A stretch of 64,000 nt of DNA from assembly GCF_000376945.1 (NCBI RefSeq), contig NZ_AQXU01000021.1, forward strand, positions 186,001 through 250,000, read 5' to 3'. Below are positions 52,011 through 61,055 of the stretch, piece by piece (position 1 is the stretch's first letter; each line of letters starts with the position of its first letter). The notes below the pieces were generated by a model. The model was not told where the DNA came from. It saw nothing but the letters and a program-made list of their open reading frames with translations, and did no database searches. Position numbers and translations under genes: made by a program. Source of the DNA: Leeia oryzae DSM 17879 (GTDB lineage: Bacteria > Pseudomonadota > Gammaproteobacteria > Burkholderiales > Leeiaceae).

Positions 52011-52096
52011 AATGCCCCCTTGGTTGATAGTACGGCCATCATTTCTTGTTCTTGCAAGCCAAACATAGCGGATAGCCCTCCCGCTAAGCAAATGGC

Positions 52097-52125
52097 ATTT
52101 TATGGAAAAACCCGTGAAACGCAAA
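52097..52125 (-). promoter_or_regulatory. Putative pilG operon promoter
   Basis: TTTGCG (52125-52120) and TAAAAT (52102-52097) with a 17-base spacer on the minus strand, about 85 bases before the pilG GTG. It would drive the pilGHIJ-chpA operon. Nothing else convincing lies in 52011-52224. Confidence 0.4.
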
Positions 52126-52224
52126 GCCGGATTTGGTAAAACCAGTCACAAAAACCGTGAATTGTTCTTTATACACAGTTTTCGTTTTTTCCCCAACCAC
52201 TACGCTTTGGCATTTCATCCAGGG

Positions 52225-52968
52225 TCAACCGGATTTCAGCATCCCTCTGAGTACTTGCCACTGCCGGCGGCTTACCGGCAGATGCATGCCGTTTTTCAGT
52301 ACGGCCTGCCAGTGGGGCTCGCCATCCACCTCACCAGTACGCTCGAAACCGTGCAACTGGGCGGATGACACCAGGCAATTGCGATGGATGCGAACAAACC
52401 GCTCCGGGAAGTCATGCTCAAGCTGTGTCAGCGCCCCCTCCAGCAGATACTCCTTGTCTTCAGTCACCACGGTGATGTACTTGAGCTCGGCCTTCATATA
52501 CAGGATGTCATCCAGCGGCACGAGAATCACGCGGCCACGTTCGATCACCGACAAGAAGCTGCCGTGCGCCAGCGGAGCCGCCGCATCCTGCAGAACGGGC
52601 TTGATGCGCCTCAGCGCCTCCAGCAAGCGGTTTAGCCGCACGGGCTTCAGAATATAATCGGTGGCGGCCAGCTCGAAGGCCTTGATGGCATAATCATCAT
52701 AGGCGGTGGAAAAAATCACGGCCGGCGGATGCGGCAAGTCGGACAAGCGCTTTGCCAGTTCAAGACCGTCCATTTCCGGCATGTGGATATCCACCAGCAC
52801 CACATCCACCACTTGGGTTTTCAAGGCCTGCAAGGCAGAAAACCCGTTGTCCGCCTCCCCCGCGCAGACCACCGGCAACTCCTGGTGGCAGTCTTCAAGC
52901 AGCTGCTTCATGCGCGTACGGGCCAGCGCTTCATCATCTACCACAAACACCCTTAAAGGACTGGTCAT
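52225..52968 (-). CDS. algR: LytTR-family response regulator, AlgR-type
   Basis: 247 residues. The receiver domain has the acidic pocket VVDDEALARTRM, D60 in VVLVDIHMPEMDG, the K of LKPVRL, and the C-terminal LytTR DNA-binding domain (about 145-240) with LVPLDDILYMKAELKYITVVTEDKEYLLEG and FVRIHRNCLVSS. In Pseudomonas AlgR controls alginate, twitching motility through fimU-pil genes and surface signalling. Its start overlaps the kinase gene stop as ATGA. It lies next to the Chp cluster, which also governs type IV pili. Confidence 0.9.
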   Translation of the reverse strand: MTSPLRVFVVDDEALARTRMKQLLEDCHQELPVVCAGEADNGFSALQALKTQVVDVVLVDIHMPEMDGLELAKRLSDLPHPPAVIFSTAYDDYAIKAFELAATDYILKPVRLNRLLEALRRIKPVLQDAAAPLAHGSFLSVIERGRVILVPLDDILYMKAELKYITVVTEDKEYLLEGALTQLEHDFPERFVRIHRNCLVSSAQLHGFERTGEVDGEPHWQAVLKNGMHLPVSRRQWQVLRGMLKSG

Positions 52969-53966
52969 TTAACCTCCTTCTGGTAAGGCATGCGGATCAT
53001 GACCTGATAATAGTCATGTCCGGGTTGCACTGCCAATTCTGCATCCACATCAAAGTGCAGCAGCAAACGCTCCCGGATATTGGACATGGCCATTTTGTTA
53101 CCCGCATGATGCGAACCTTCGCCAATGTAGGTATTGCGAATCTGGATAAATACCTCATTACCCTTTTGATAGATATTAATCCCGATCATGCCGGGCTGAA
53201 TACTCGGTTCAATGCCATGGTACACCGCATTTTCCAGCAATGGCTGCAAAATCAGTGGTGGAATCATCGCGTCTTCGGGCATCTTGTCGATATGCCAGGT
53301 CAGTTGCAAACGCTCCCCCAGGCGCACCTGTTCAATTTCCAGATACTGGCGGGCCAGTTCGACTTCTTTTGCCAGCGGCACCAGTTGCCGGTTGTCTGCC
53401 ATCAGGACCCGGAAGAGGTCCGCCAGGTTCTCCAGAATGCGCTCTGCCCGCCTGGGCTCTACCCGGATCAGACTGATGACGGCATTTAAGCTGTTAAAGA
53501 GAAAATGAGGGCGAATGCGGGCCTGCAAGGCCTGCAACCTGGCCTCGGTGACCGCGGGTGACAAAGACTGCTGACGCAAACGGAAGTATATCGCCAGCAT
53601 AAAAACAGCCACGCCGACCGTCAGCATCAGCCGCTGCAACTCGAACAGGCTTGTGCTGGCCCACTTGGCCACCGTCAGGGCGCACAGCTCCGTCCACAGA
53701 AACACCAATGCCAGCCCCAGCGGGTACGACAGGCGCGCCAACACTTTTTGCAACAGGGACAGCCCCAGCAGCGTGGTAATCAGTACCGGTGCCATGATGG
53801 CCAGCAAATCGCTATACACGCCAGCCAGTTCAAACCAGGAGGGGGTTTTGTAGAGTGCAATCAGAAAGCAGACCAGCAAAACACCCAGCAAAATGCGCAG
53901 CAATACGCCAAGCTGGGTAAAGTTTGGCAGGCTCGGGGGTTGGGCTTTTTGCTTTATAATGTGCAT
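52965..53966 (-). CDS. algZ: Sensor kinase of the LytS/AlgZ (FimS) type
   Basis: 333 residues. Hydrophobic helices fill residues 20-130 and the phosphoacceptor H154 lies in ARIRPHFLFNSLNAVISLI, the His_kinase motif; the ATPase part has LILQPLLENAVYHGIEP and AMSNIRERL near the C-terminus. FimS lacks conventional ATPase motifs, whereas this one keeps the N box NAVYHG. The next gene is algR (ATGA overlap). argH is divergent upstream, as in pseudomonads, where argH-fimS-algR are neighbours. Membrane sensor; signal unknown. Confidence 0.88.
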   Translation of the reverse strand: MHIIKQKAQPPSLPNFTQLGVLLRILLGVLLVCFLIALYKTPSWFELAGVYSDLLAIMAPVLITTLLGLSLLQKVLARLSYPLGLALVFLWTELCALTVAKWASTSLFELQRLMLTVGVAVFMLAIYFRLRQQSLSPAVTEARLQALQARIRPHFLFNSLNAVISLIRVEPRRAERILENLADLFRVLMADNRQLVPLAKEVELARQYLEIEQVRLGERLQLTWHIDKMPEDAMIPPLILQPLLENAVYHGIEPSIQPGMIGINIYQKGNEVFIQIRNTYIGEGSHHAGNKMAMSNIRERLLLHFDVDAELAVQPGHDYYQVMIRMPYQKEVK

Positions 53967-54016
53967 GTGTTTTGAACTACCCCATCAGGTGCATATTTTG
54001 TACCCTTCAGGACAGA

Positions 54017-54046
54017 TTGGTCCTTAAAGCAGGTTTGCTTTAAAAT
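54017..54046 (+). promoter_or_regulatory. Putative argH promoter with internal inverted repeat
   Basis: TTGGTC (54017-54022) and TAAAAT (54041-54046) are 18 bases apart, pointing toward argH. The spacer contains an inverted repeat TTAAAGCA (54024-54031), GGTT, TGCTTTAA (54036-54043), which overlaps the -10 box. The repeat may be an operator; it does not match the usual ArgR box. Confidence 0.5.
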
Positions 54047-54091
54047 ACTGATACTAAATGACAGTTGCTGCTTTCAACAAGGAAAATGACA

Positions 54092-55483
54092 ATGCAATCC
54101 TCTGCCGACAAATTATGGTCAGGTCGCTTTAACGAACCGGTGACCGAACTGGTCAAACGCTATACGGCTTCGGTTGATTTTGACAAACGTCTGGCAGAGT
54201 TTGATATCCAGGGCTCTCTGGCACATGCCGGCATGCTCAACAAAGTAGGCATTTTGTCTGCAGAAGACCTGGCCGCCATTCGCCAGGGCATGGCAGACAT
54301 TCTGGACGACATTCGTGCCGGTGCCTTTGAATGGTCGCTGGATCTGGAAGATGTTCACATGAACATCGAACGCCGCCTGACCGACAAGATCGGCGATGCC
54401 GGCAAGCGCCTGCATACCGGCCGTTCGCGTAATGACCAGGTCGCTACCGACATCCGTCTGTGGCTGCGTCATACCATTGACCTGCACCTGAACGAAGTAC
54501 GCGCCTTGCAAACCAGCATTCTGGAACTGGCCGAGCAGCATACCGACACCGTCATGCCGGGCTTTACCCATTTACAGGTTGCCCAGCCGGTCACCTTTGG
54601 CCACCACTTGCTGGCTTACTTCGAGATGCTGCAACGTGATGCCGAGCGTCTGGCCGACTGTCGCAAGCGGGTTAACCGCCTGCCGTTGGGCTCTGCTGCA
54701 CTGGCCGGCACCAGCTACCCGATTGACCGCCACTACGTGGCCGAACAGCTGGGCTTTGAAGCCGTGACGGAAAACTCGCTGGACTCAGTTTCTGACCGTG
54801 ACTTTGCCATCGAATACACCGCGGCGGCGGCCTTGATCATGACCCATTTGTCCCGCCTGTCTGAAGAACTGATCCTGTGGATGAGCCCGCGCTTCGGGTT
54901 CATTGATCTGGCCGACCGCTTCTGCACCGGCAGCTCCATCATGCCGCAAAAGAAAAACCCGGACGTACCCGAGCTGGTGCGCGGCAAGACCGGCCGTGTC
55001 AATGGCCACCTGATGGCGCTGCTGACCCTTATGAAAGGCCAGCCACTGGCTTACAACAAGGACAACCAGGAAGACAAGGAACCATTGTTTGACACCGCGG
55101 ATACGCTGTCGATGACGCTGGCCATTTATGCCGACATGATGCGCGGCGTCAAGGTAAAACCGGATGCCATGCGCAATGCCGTCCTGCAAGGCTTTGCCAC
55201 TGCGACGGATCTGGCCGACTACCTGGTGAAACAGGGCCTGCCGTTCCGGGACGCGCACGAAGTGGTGGCCCTGGCGGTTCGACATGCGGAAAAAGCCGGT
55301 TGCGATCTGGCCGATCTGTCGCTGGAAACGCTGCGCACATTCTCTGAACTGATCGACGACAAGGTCTTTGCCGTACTGACCCCGGAAGGTTCGCTGGCCA
55401 GCCGTGACCATATCGGCGGCACTGCACCCAATCAGGTCAGACAAGCCATTGTGCGCGCCCGGCAACGTATCCAGAACACGTAA
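54092..55483 (+). CDS. argH: Argininosuccinate lyase
   Basis: Splits argininosuccinate to arginine and fumarate. 463 residues, standard length. The N-terminal [44 protein letters not shown] and the fumarase-family signature [12 protein letters not shown] (active-site Ser loop) are all present. The ATG at 54092 is best placed relative to AAGGA; the ATG two codons earlier is too close. The argH-algZ-algR neighbourhood is shared with pseudomonads. Confidence 0.96.
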   Translation: MQSSADKLWSGRFNEPVTELVKRYTASVDFDKRLAEFDIQGSLAHAGMLNKVGILSAEDLAAIRQGMADILDDIRAGAFEWSLDLEDVHMNIERRLTDKIGDAGKRLHTGRSRNDQVATDIRLWLRHTIDLHLNEVRALQTSILELAEQHTDTVMPGFTHLQVAQPVTFGHHLLAYFEMLQRDAERLADCRKRVNRLPLGSAALAGTSYPIDRHYVAEQLGFEAVTENSLDSVSDRDFAIEYTAAAALIMTHLSRLSEELILWMSPRFGFIDLADRFCTGSSIMPQKKNPDVPELVRGKTGRVNGHLMALLTLMKGQPLAYNKDNQEDKEPLFDTADTLSMTLAIYADMMRGVKVKPDAMRNAVLQGFATATDLADYLVKQGLPFRDAHEVVALAVRHAEKAGCDLADLSLETLRTFSELIDDKVFAVLTPEGSLASRDHIGGTAPNQVRQAIVRARQRIQNT

Positions 55484-55839
55484 TTTTGTTGCCATAGACT
55501 ACCGACTCTCCGGACGGGGCACTGCCACCGACCCGTCCGGATGCCAGCCCAGAGACATCTCGTCTTGCAAGTAAAGCAACCGTGAGTGACCTGCATGCCA
55601 GGGGTCGCGCCCAGCCTCTCCGGCAGCCAGTGCAGGCATGACTGTAGATCCGCATGCCTCCGGCAAAACAGGCGCAGATGTTACCCCTCGCCATTTGGCA
55701 ATCCATCTTATGCTGCTACACAAAACAGGCATTCATCAGCATTTCCGGTCATCTGGAAAGGTTTCAGGTATTATTCCTGCATGAATTGTGCATATTACTC
55801 ACATGACACATCCCTCCAGAGCGGAATGGAGTAAGGATA
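55484..55839. other. Intergenic region between argH and the diguanylate cyclase
   Basis: No credible gene. A 9-bp GC-rich hairpin (CCGGACGGG/CCCGTCCGG, about 55513-55541) follows argH but lacks a T-run, so it is only a possible terminator. The 3' part precedes the diguanylate cyclase and probably holds its promoter, but I cannot assign boxes with confidence. Confidence 0.4.
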
Positions 55840-57342
55840 GTGAACTCTCCCTTGTCTCATCAATCGATGGCCGGTAACGAGTTTCGCCGGTGGATGCCTG
55901 CGTTGCTGTCTATTGGTCTGGCAGCGGACGCCTATGCCATCTGGCACCTGACGATACCGGCCATGATTTATATGGTGGCTAGCTGCCTGGTGGTAGCATG
56001 GGTATATGGACAATGGTTACAGCAAAAAACACGACAACTGCTGACAAAGTTTAACCGGCAGTTAAGCGAATCAACTCCGGACGGCCCTGCGGCATCAGCC
56101 CGGATGCCGGATGCATCTCCCCAGCCCCGTCACCTTGAGGCCGCCTTCCAGCACGCCTTGCAGCAGGCCCGCCTGCAAACCGATTTTGCTTGCGCCGAGA
56201 TGGACGCCGAATATCAGCAGTTGCGGCAGGAAATGGCACAACGCTCCCAGACGCTAGAATACCTGACACGTTTCCAGCGACTGCTGTCCAGCTGTTTTAG
56301 CGAACTGACCTTGACCCCCGTGCAGGAGATCGACAAGGCACTGGTGCAAACCATGTCCCAGATTGGCACCTTCATGCACGTAGAACGCGTGTCCCTGTTC
56401 CAGTTTGATGACCAGCACAATACCGTACGCTACACCCATGAATGGGTGGCGGATGGCCATCCATCCAGTATTCAGGATCTGGAGGTCATGAACCCGGATT
56501 CTTTTCCGTGGTGGTTCCGCACCATCCGCCAGGGCATGATGATCATTGAGAACGTCAACGACCTGCCGGCAGAAGCTTCCATAGAGAAAACCGTGTTGCA
56601 GGCACATGGCATCAAAAGTCTGGTGGCCTTGCCACTGTTTCATAATGAAGGGTTGATCGGTTACATCACCTACGACGCCCTCAGCAACTACCGGGACTGG
56701 CAAGAAGAAGAACTGACCCTGCTGAATCTGGCCAATACGCTGTTTGTCGGGAGCATTGTCAATGTACGGCGCTACCGTGACTTGCAGCAGGCACAGGAGC
56801 GCCTGGAGCAGACCAACCGGTCCCTGGAGGCTTTGTCGAGAACCGATGCGTTGACCGGACTGGCCAACCGCCGCTATTTTGACGAGATCAGAGCGATCGA
56901 ATTCCGCCGCGCACTGCGTAGCGGCCAGCCTTTCAGCCTGATCCTGTGTGATCTGGATCATTTCAAACGCTATAACGATACGCTGGGTCACGTGGCCGGA
57001 GACGAGGCCATCCGGCAGTTTGCCCACTGCATGCAGCGGGTATTCACGCGTAGCGGGGACCTGTCCGCCCGTGTCGGCGGGGAAGAGTTTGCCGTCTTGC
57101 TGCCCAACACGGCGCAAGCCCAGGCCGTCAATCTGGCCGAGCAACTGAAAAACCGGCTCTGGCAACTACAACTGACGCACCCCTCCTCGCCCACGGCTGA
57201 CCGGCTAACCACCAGCATCGGGGTCGTCACCCTGCATCCGGACATGCATGCCAATATTGATGCCCTGTACAGCTCGGCCGACAGGGCACTTTACGAGGCC
57301 AAGGCGCTCGGGAGAAACCGGGTGGTATCCGGTAGTAGCTAA
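55840..57342 (+). CDS. Diguanylate cyclase (GAF-GGDEF)
   Basis: 500 residues. The GTG start at 55840 is preceded by AAGGATA. Two hydrophobic stretches near residues 18-55 suggest membrane anchoring. A GAF domain spans about 150-305 (FMHVERVSLFQFDD, ALPLFHNEGLIGYITYD), a short coiled linker follows, then a GGDEF domain with the active-site motif GGEEF at 413-417. The I-site RxxD is intact (RSGD, five residues before the motif), so it should be product-inhibited. It makes cyclic di-GMP, which often tunes type IV pili and biofilm; the neighbouring Chp and AlgZR genes make that relevant. Confidence 0.93.
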   Translation: MNSPLSHQSMAGNEFRRWMPALLSIGLAADAYAIWHLTIPAMIYMVASCLVVAWVYGQWLQQKTRQLLTKFNRQLSESTPDGPAASARMPDASPQPRHLEAAFQHALQQARLQTDFACAEMDAEYQQLRQEMAQRSQTLEYLTRFQRLLSSCFSELTLTPVQEIDKALVQTMSQIGTFMHVERVSLFQFDDQHNTVRYTHEWVADGHPSSIQDLEVMNPDSFPWWFRTIRQGMMIIENVNDLPAEASIEKTVLQAHGIKSLVALPLFHNEGLIGYITYDALSNYRDWQEEELTLLNLANTLFVGSIVNVRRYRDLQQAQERLEQTNRSLEALSRTDALTGLANRRYFDEIRAIEFRRALRSGQPFSLILCDLDHFKRYNDTLGHVAGDEAIRQFAHCMQRVFTRSGDLSARVGGEEFAVLLPNTAQAQAVNLAEQLKNRLWQLQLTHPSSPTADRLTTSIGVVTLHPDMHANIDALYSSADRALYEAKALGRNRVVSGSS

Positions 57343-57355
57343 GTCGTGTAATGGC

Positions 57356-57982
57356 TCAGGCGATGCGGACTGGAAACCGGTAAATGCGCTTTTCGGTCAG
57401 CAAGGCATCCAGGCGGATATCCCAGGGCTCTGATGGCAGTTGTGCCACCCGCTGGCATTCAAAGGCAACCCCAAGCAGCCATGGGGAACGCCTGCGCGTC
57501 AGGCGACGGACTTGCAAAGAGGTGTCATAAAAGCCGCCCCCCATGCCCAGGCGAAAGCCTTGGGCATCCACCCCCATCAAGGGCACCAGAATCACGTCCA
57601 GCTTTTCTGCACGGCATCGCTCCGGGTGTTTGCTCTCCGGAATGCCAAAACGGTTGTGATACCAGCGAGAATGTTCGTCGACCCTGGTAAACCAGAGACG
57701 GCGTCCATGTCTGGGTACAACGGGCATGAAACAGGCTTTGCCTGCACGGGCCAGACCGCACAACAATGGCAGCGGATCAAATTCGTCCGCCATCGGCCAG
57801 TACAAACCAACCCGCTGCGCCTTTTGCAGACGAGGCAAGCGTTGCACAAACGTTAGTGCACGCGCGGCAGCATAGCGCCGGTCAGCAGGGGACAGTTGTC
57901 TGCGCAGCGTACGAATTTGCCGCCGGATCGCCAGTTTTTGTTCAGCATGGTTAAGCGTGGTATCAGACATATGGTCATTCAT
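57356..57982 (-). CDS. 5-formyltetrahydrofolate cyclo-ligase
   Basis: 208 residues; converts 5-formyl-THF to 5,10-methenyl-THF using ATP. The family marks are the basic N-terminal RRQIRTLRRQLSPADRR, GLYWPMADEFDPLPL and the ATP-site LGMGGGFYDTSLQ. The start is uncertain among the ATGs at 57988, 57982 and 57970; no strong ribosome-binding sequence decides. It lies immediately downstream of 6S RNA and zapA on the same strand, the canonical zapA-ssrS-fau (ygfA) arrangement. Confidence 0.9.
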   Translation of the reverse strand: MNDHMSDTTLNHAEQKLAIRRQIRTLRRQLSPADRRYAAARALTFVQRLPRLQKAQRVGLYWPMADEFDPLPLLCGLARAGKACFMPVVPRHGRRLWFTRVDEHSRWYHNRFGIPESKHPERCRAEKLDVILVPLMGVDAQGFRLGMGGGFYDTSLQVRRLTRRRSPWLLGVAFECQRVAQLPSEPWDIRLDALLTEKRIYRFPVRIA

Positions 57983-58061
57983 GATCATGCGCTGTCTTGA
58001 CTGGGTACTACCCGTATCGGGCAGTACCAAAGGCAAACTGACCCTGAAGGTCAGTTTTTAG

Positions 58062-58235
58062 AGGGATCCCCGCAAATGCCGCCGGTTTCTAGTCTTGAAC
58101 CTAAGGTTCAAGGGGCCGCCTCACCGGTGCTTAAGGCATATTCGCGAAGAATTGCACACCACACCGAATCTCTGGCAACCGTTCAAAATATATTGGTTCA
58201 AAGATATCGAACCCAAACGAACACCGCAGGGATAA
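58062..58235 (-). ncRNA. ssrS: 6S RNA
   Basis: The minus-strand transcript between zapA and the 5-formyl-THF cyclo-ligase gene has the 6S hallmarks. Its 3' part, CCUUGAACCUUAGGUUCAAG then CCGGCGGCAUUUGCGGGGAU, closely follows the E. coli 6S 3' half. The 5' end (AUCCCUGCGG) pairs with the 3' end (GCGGGGAU) through about ten base pairs, including G-U pairs. It binds RNA polymerase holoenzyme and lowers sigma-70 transcription in stationary phase. End points are approximate. A hairpin at 58035-58060 lies just past the 3' end and may help terminate it. Confidence 0.88.
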
Positions 58236-58253
58236 ACCGGAAATTCTATAACT

Positions 58254-58565
58254 TCAGAACAATGAAGACTGTTCAGCAAGCGTCTTTTCAATCAACCCTT
58301 GCATACGTCCCATTCTACGCTTGAAATCACCAATGTCAAAATCTGGCGACACTTTCAAATGCAAAAATTCATGCGTAATGTTGAGCGCTGCCATCACGGC
58401 AATGCGATCAATACCGACGATTTTACCAGAATCGCGGATTTCACGCATCCTGGCATCCAGATAGGCGACGGCTTCCAGCAAGCCGGCTTCTTCTTCTGCC
58501 GGGCACGCCACCCGAAAATCACGTCCCATGATGCTAACGTCAAGGCCCTTGATTTCACTACTCAT
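58254..58565 (-). CDS. zapA: Cell division protein ZapA
   Basis: 103 residues. Bundles FtsZ filaments at the Z ring. N-terminal VSIMGRDFRVACPAEEEAGLLEAV domain with a characteristic YLDARMREIRDSGKI, then a C-terminal coiled coil. The start overlaps the previous gene stop as TAATG. It sits next to 6S RNA, its usual neighbour. Confidence 0.93.
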   Translation of the reverse strand: MSSEIKGLDVSIMGRDFRVACPAEEEAGLLEAVAYLDARMREIRDSGKIVGIDRIAVMAALNITHEFLHLKVSPDFDIGDFKRRMGRMQGLIEKTLAEQSSLF

Positions 58566-58762
58566 TACGCATCCTCAGGCAAACGGGACAAAAGCTGCTC
58601 CAGCCGGTCTGTAGCAGCCGTGATTTTCTGTTGCAGCACGAGATTGCTCTCTTTTTCTGCCTGCAACTGCGAAAGCAAATCGCGATTCTCTCCCCTGATC
58701 TGCTGACACAGGTTAGCTAACGCGACAATTCGCTCTTCTAATTGAATTAATTCTGCTTCCAT
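58565..58762 (-). CDS. Small coiled-coil protein upstream of zapA (TIGR02449 type)
   Basis: 65 residues from the ATG at 58762 (MEAELIQLEERIVAL); a longer reading from 58798 has a non-homologous lead. Almost entirely a leucine-heptad coiled coil (RGENRDLLSQLQAEKESNLV). Such small proteins upstream of zapA are common in gamma- and betaproteobacteria and resemble the ZapB idea, probably assisting division, though function is not established. The stop overlaps the zapA start. Confidence 0.8.
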   Translation of the reverse strand: MEAELIQLEERIVALANLCQQIRGENRDLLSQLQAEKESNLVLQQKITAATDRLEQLLSRLPEDA

Positions 58763-58879
58763 CGTTTCACTATAAATGGAAAAAACCAATGCCGTCAAGG
58801 CTTAAGCCATGAAACTGCAAGTAAAATCATATTGATGCCTATCCGGCTCGCATCGCGCAGCCGGCTGGCCGGACGCCAC

Positions 58880-60619
58880 CTACGCGGCGACCGTCAGGGC
58901 CGGTTTGCGGCGTAGCGCATAGGCTGCCGTCACATGGTTACCCGGTGGATGGAAGGTTACCTGCTGGCAAAGCGACCTGACCAATGCGATCCCTTTGCCG
59001 GAATGTTTCACATCCTGCAGCACATTGGCAGAAGGCTGCTGCGACACATCGAACCCGGGGCCAGAGTCACGCACATCGATCTGCAGGTATGGCTGACCAC
59101 CCTCATGCTTTACGGCCAAATCGAGGCAAATACGACCTTCTTGCATTGCATACAAGCGGTCGGCCCGCTCGTCAAAATAGTCATCCATGCCGCCAGCCGA
59201 CTCTTTAAGTGCCGAGTCCAGCTGCAACAAGCCGTGATCCAGCGCATTGGCAAACAGCTCGGTCAGGATCAGGAAAATCTCAGACCGTTGGCGGCGGGTA
59301 ATCTCCATCTGGTCCAGCACATGGATTAGCAGCGGAATGGCATTGACCCGTTTGAGTTCGCTCGCCCCAAGCTCAAGCGAGAACGTCCAGCCTGCCACAC
59401 TTTTCTCTGCGGCATACTCGTCCGTGTACTGGGACTGCAGGTGCATCCGGTCTGCGACTTCCCGCTGGCAGTTCAGCACCACCAGCGAGATATCATCGTG
59501 ATGAGCCCTGCCTTGCAGGTGATCGACAATCGAATCCTGAATGGCCGTGGTTTCCTGCCCGCTCTGTGCAGATGCGAAGGCGGTCAGCAGGCGCTCCTGT
59601 CCATACAGCATGTTGCCTTCACCTTCGGCTTCTACCAAGCCATCCGAATACATGAGCACCCGGATATCTTCGGTAATGGACATCGCCTCTACCTTGGAGT
59701 CGAACATGGATTCAGACAGGATGCCGAGCGGCAGGTGTTTGGAACTAAACTCCTGTAATACCTTGCCTTGCTGGTTCAGGACATAGACTTTGGGAATGCC
59801 GCCGTTCCAGACCTCCAGACGGTTGGTGATCATGTCGACCGACACCAGCACGGCAGAAATAAACCGGTCTCTTGGCAGCAGTTGCCGGACCTTGGAATTG
59901 ATTTCCCGGGCGATCTCGACAATCGAAAAGCCCTTGGCTGTCATGGTGTAAAACGGTTGGGTCACCGGCAGGACGTTCAGAGAAGCTGTCAGACCGTGAC
60001 CCACGCCATCGGCCAGCATCACATACAAGACATCGCCCGGTGTTCTGGCAGCGGCCAGCAAGTCACCGGAGAGGTATTCGGCAGCCGACGTCCAGTAGGA
60101 CAAAAACGGGTCTGCCAGTTTGTCACCGTTGACGATACGCCCCATCAGGTGCTTGGCCACCCGCAATTCTTCACGGGAGCGGTCCTGGTAGCGGGCCAGT
60201 TCGGCAGATTGTTCGTGCACGCGTTTGTTCAGGCTGACGCTACGCTCGAAGGCGCTGAGTTTGGCACGCAGGATCGGGAAATTGACGGGTTTGGTCAGAT
60301 AGTCATCACCGCCGCCCGACAGGGCTGCCACCAGATCAGCCTCGTTATCCAGCGCGGTCAGAAAGATGACTGGAATCCAGCGCTCATCACGAATTCGCTT
60401 GATCTCGCGCGCGGTTTCGATGCCGTCCATGCCAGGCATGACCATGTCCATCAGGACAATATCCGGGTTGGCTTCAGCCAGACAGGCGATCGCCTCTTCT
60501 CCGCTTGAAGCTTCTACAACACGATGCTCACAGGATTCCAGAAAGCGCCTTAACAGCATCCGGATCATGCGGTCATCGTCAACCACCAGTATGGTCATTG
60601 GCACATGCGAGATTTGCAC
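58880..60619 (-). CDS. hsbR: HsbR-type response regulator with PP2C phosphatase and HATPase domains
   Basis: 579 residues in three parts: a receiver (1-125, VVDDDRMIRM pocket and D58), a SpoIIE/PP2C phosphatase (about 165-390, with GDVLYVMLADGVGHGLTASL and YSDGLVEAEGEG), and a C-terminal GHKL ATPase/anti-sigma-type domain (about 430-570, LILTELFANALDHGLLQL and GKGIALVRSL). This matches Pseudomonas HsbR, which switches partner HsbA between phosphorylated states and links to FlgM, biofilm and motility. The GTG start at 60619 follows AAGGA. Its gene is 9 bases after the STAS gene, consistent with a pair. Confidence 0.85.
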   Translation of the reverse strand: MQISHVPMTILVVDDDRMIRMLLRRFLESCEHRVVEASSGEEAIACLAEANPDIVLMDMVMPGMDGIETAREIKRIRDERWIPVIFLTALDNEADLVAALSGGGDDYLTKPVNFPILRAKLSAFERSVSLNKRVHEQSAELARYQDRSREELRVAKHLMGRIVNGDKLADPFLSYWTSAAEYLSGDLLAAARTPGDVLYVMLADGVGHGLTASLNVLPVTQPFYTMTAKGFSIVEIAREINSKVRQLLPRDRFISAVLVSVDMITNRLEVWNGGIPKVYVLNQQGKVLQEFSSKHLPLGILSESMFDSKVEAMSITEDIRVLMYSDGLVEAEGEGNMLYGQERLLTAFASAQSGQETTAIQDSIVDHLQGRAHHDDISLVVLNCQREVADRMHLQSQYTDEYAAEKSVAGWTFSLELGASELKRVNAIPLLIHVLDQMEITRRQRSEIFLILTELFANALDHGLLQLDSALKESAGGMDDYFDERADRLYAMQEGRICLDLAVKHEGGQPYLQIDVRDSGPGFDVSQQPSANVLQDVKHSGKGIALVRSLCQQVTFHPPGNHVTAAYALRRKPALTVAA

Positions 60620-60628
60620 AAACCGTCC

Positions 60629-60943
60629 TTATTCCATCGTAAAAAGTTTGCTGAAATTGGCAATGTCCAACACTTGACGGGCGGTCCCGGAGCAGTTGGC
60701 CAACGCCACCTGCTTGCTGGCTGCGTCTGCCTTTTCTTTCAGCAGCATCAGCATGCCCAATGCAGAACTGTCGATATAGTCCACGCCATGGAAATCCAGC
60801 GTCAGTTTCCTGACCACCGATTCAGCTATGGCCTTGTCGATGATTTCCCGGAAGACCCGGTGAGAATTAAAATCAAACCTGCCTGTCAGCACGATGACGG
60901 CGACGGCACCATTGACGGTATAGTTTGCCTGCATAGTAGGCAC
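60629..60943 (-). CDS. hsbA: HsbA-type anti-sigma-factor antagonist (STAS domain)
   Basis: 104 residues, a single STAS domain. The phosphorylatable serine pair is in YIDSSALGML (S59/S60), with S59 the likely site. STAS proteins of this kind are phosphorylated or freed by an HsbR-type kinase/phosphatase and then bind an anti-sigma factor or diguanylate cyclase. It is directly followed by hsbR, and both lie after the cheRDB cluster, on the same strand. Confidence 0.88.
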   Translation of the reverse strand: MPTMQANYTVNGAVAVIVLTGRFDFNSHRVFREIIDKAIAESVVRKLTLDFHGVDYIDSSALGMLMLLKEKADAASKQVALANCSGTARQVLDIANFSKLFTME

Positions 60944-61055
60944 TCTCCTGTAAATTGCATATTGGCCAGAACAGCTAACCTGTCATCAATATAGCGTATA
61001 AACGCCATCAGACCAAATGCATATCATTCCCATCGTGTACAACGCTGTCCAGCCC

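Noticed and set aside
55437-55834. Several short frames between argH and the diguanylate cyclase
   Set aside because: They overlap one another on both strands, lack ribosome-binding sites, and have no protein-like features.
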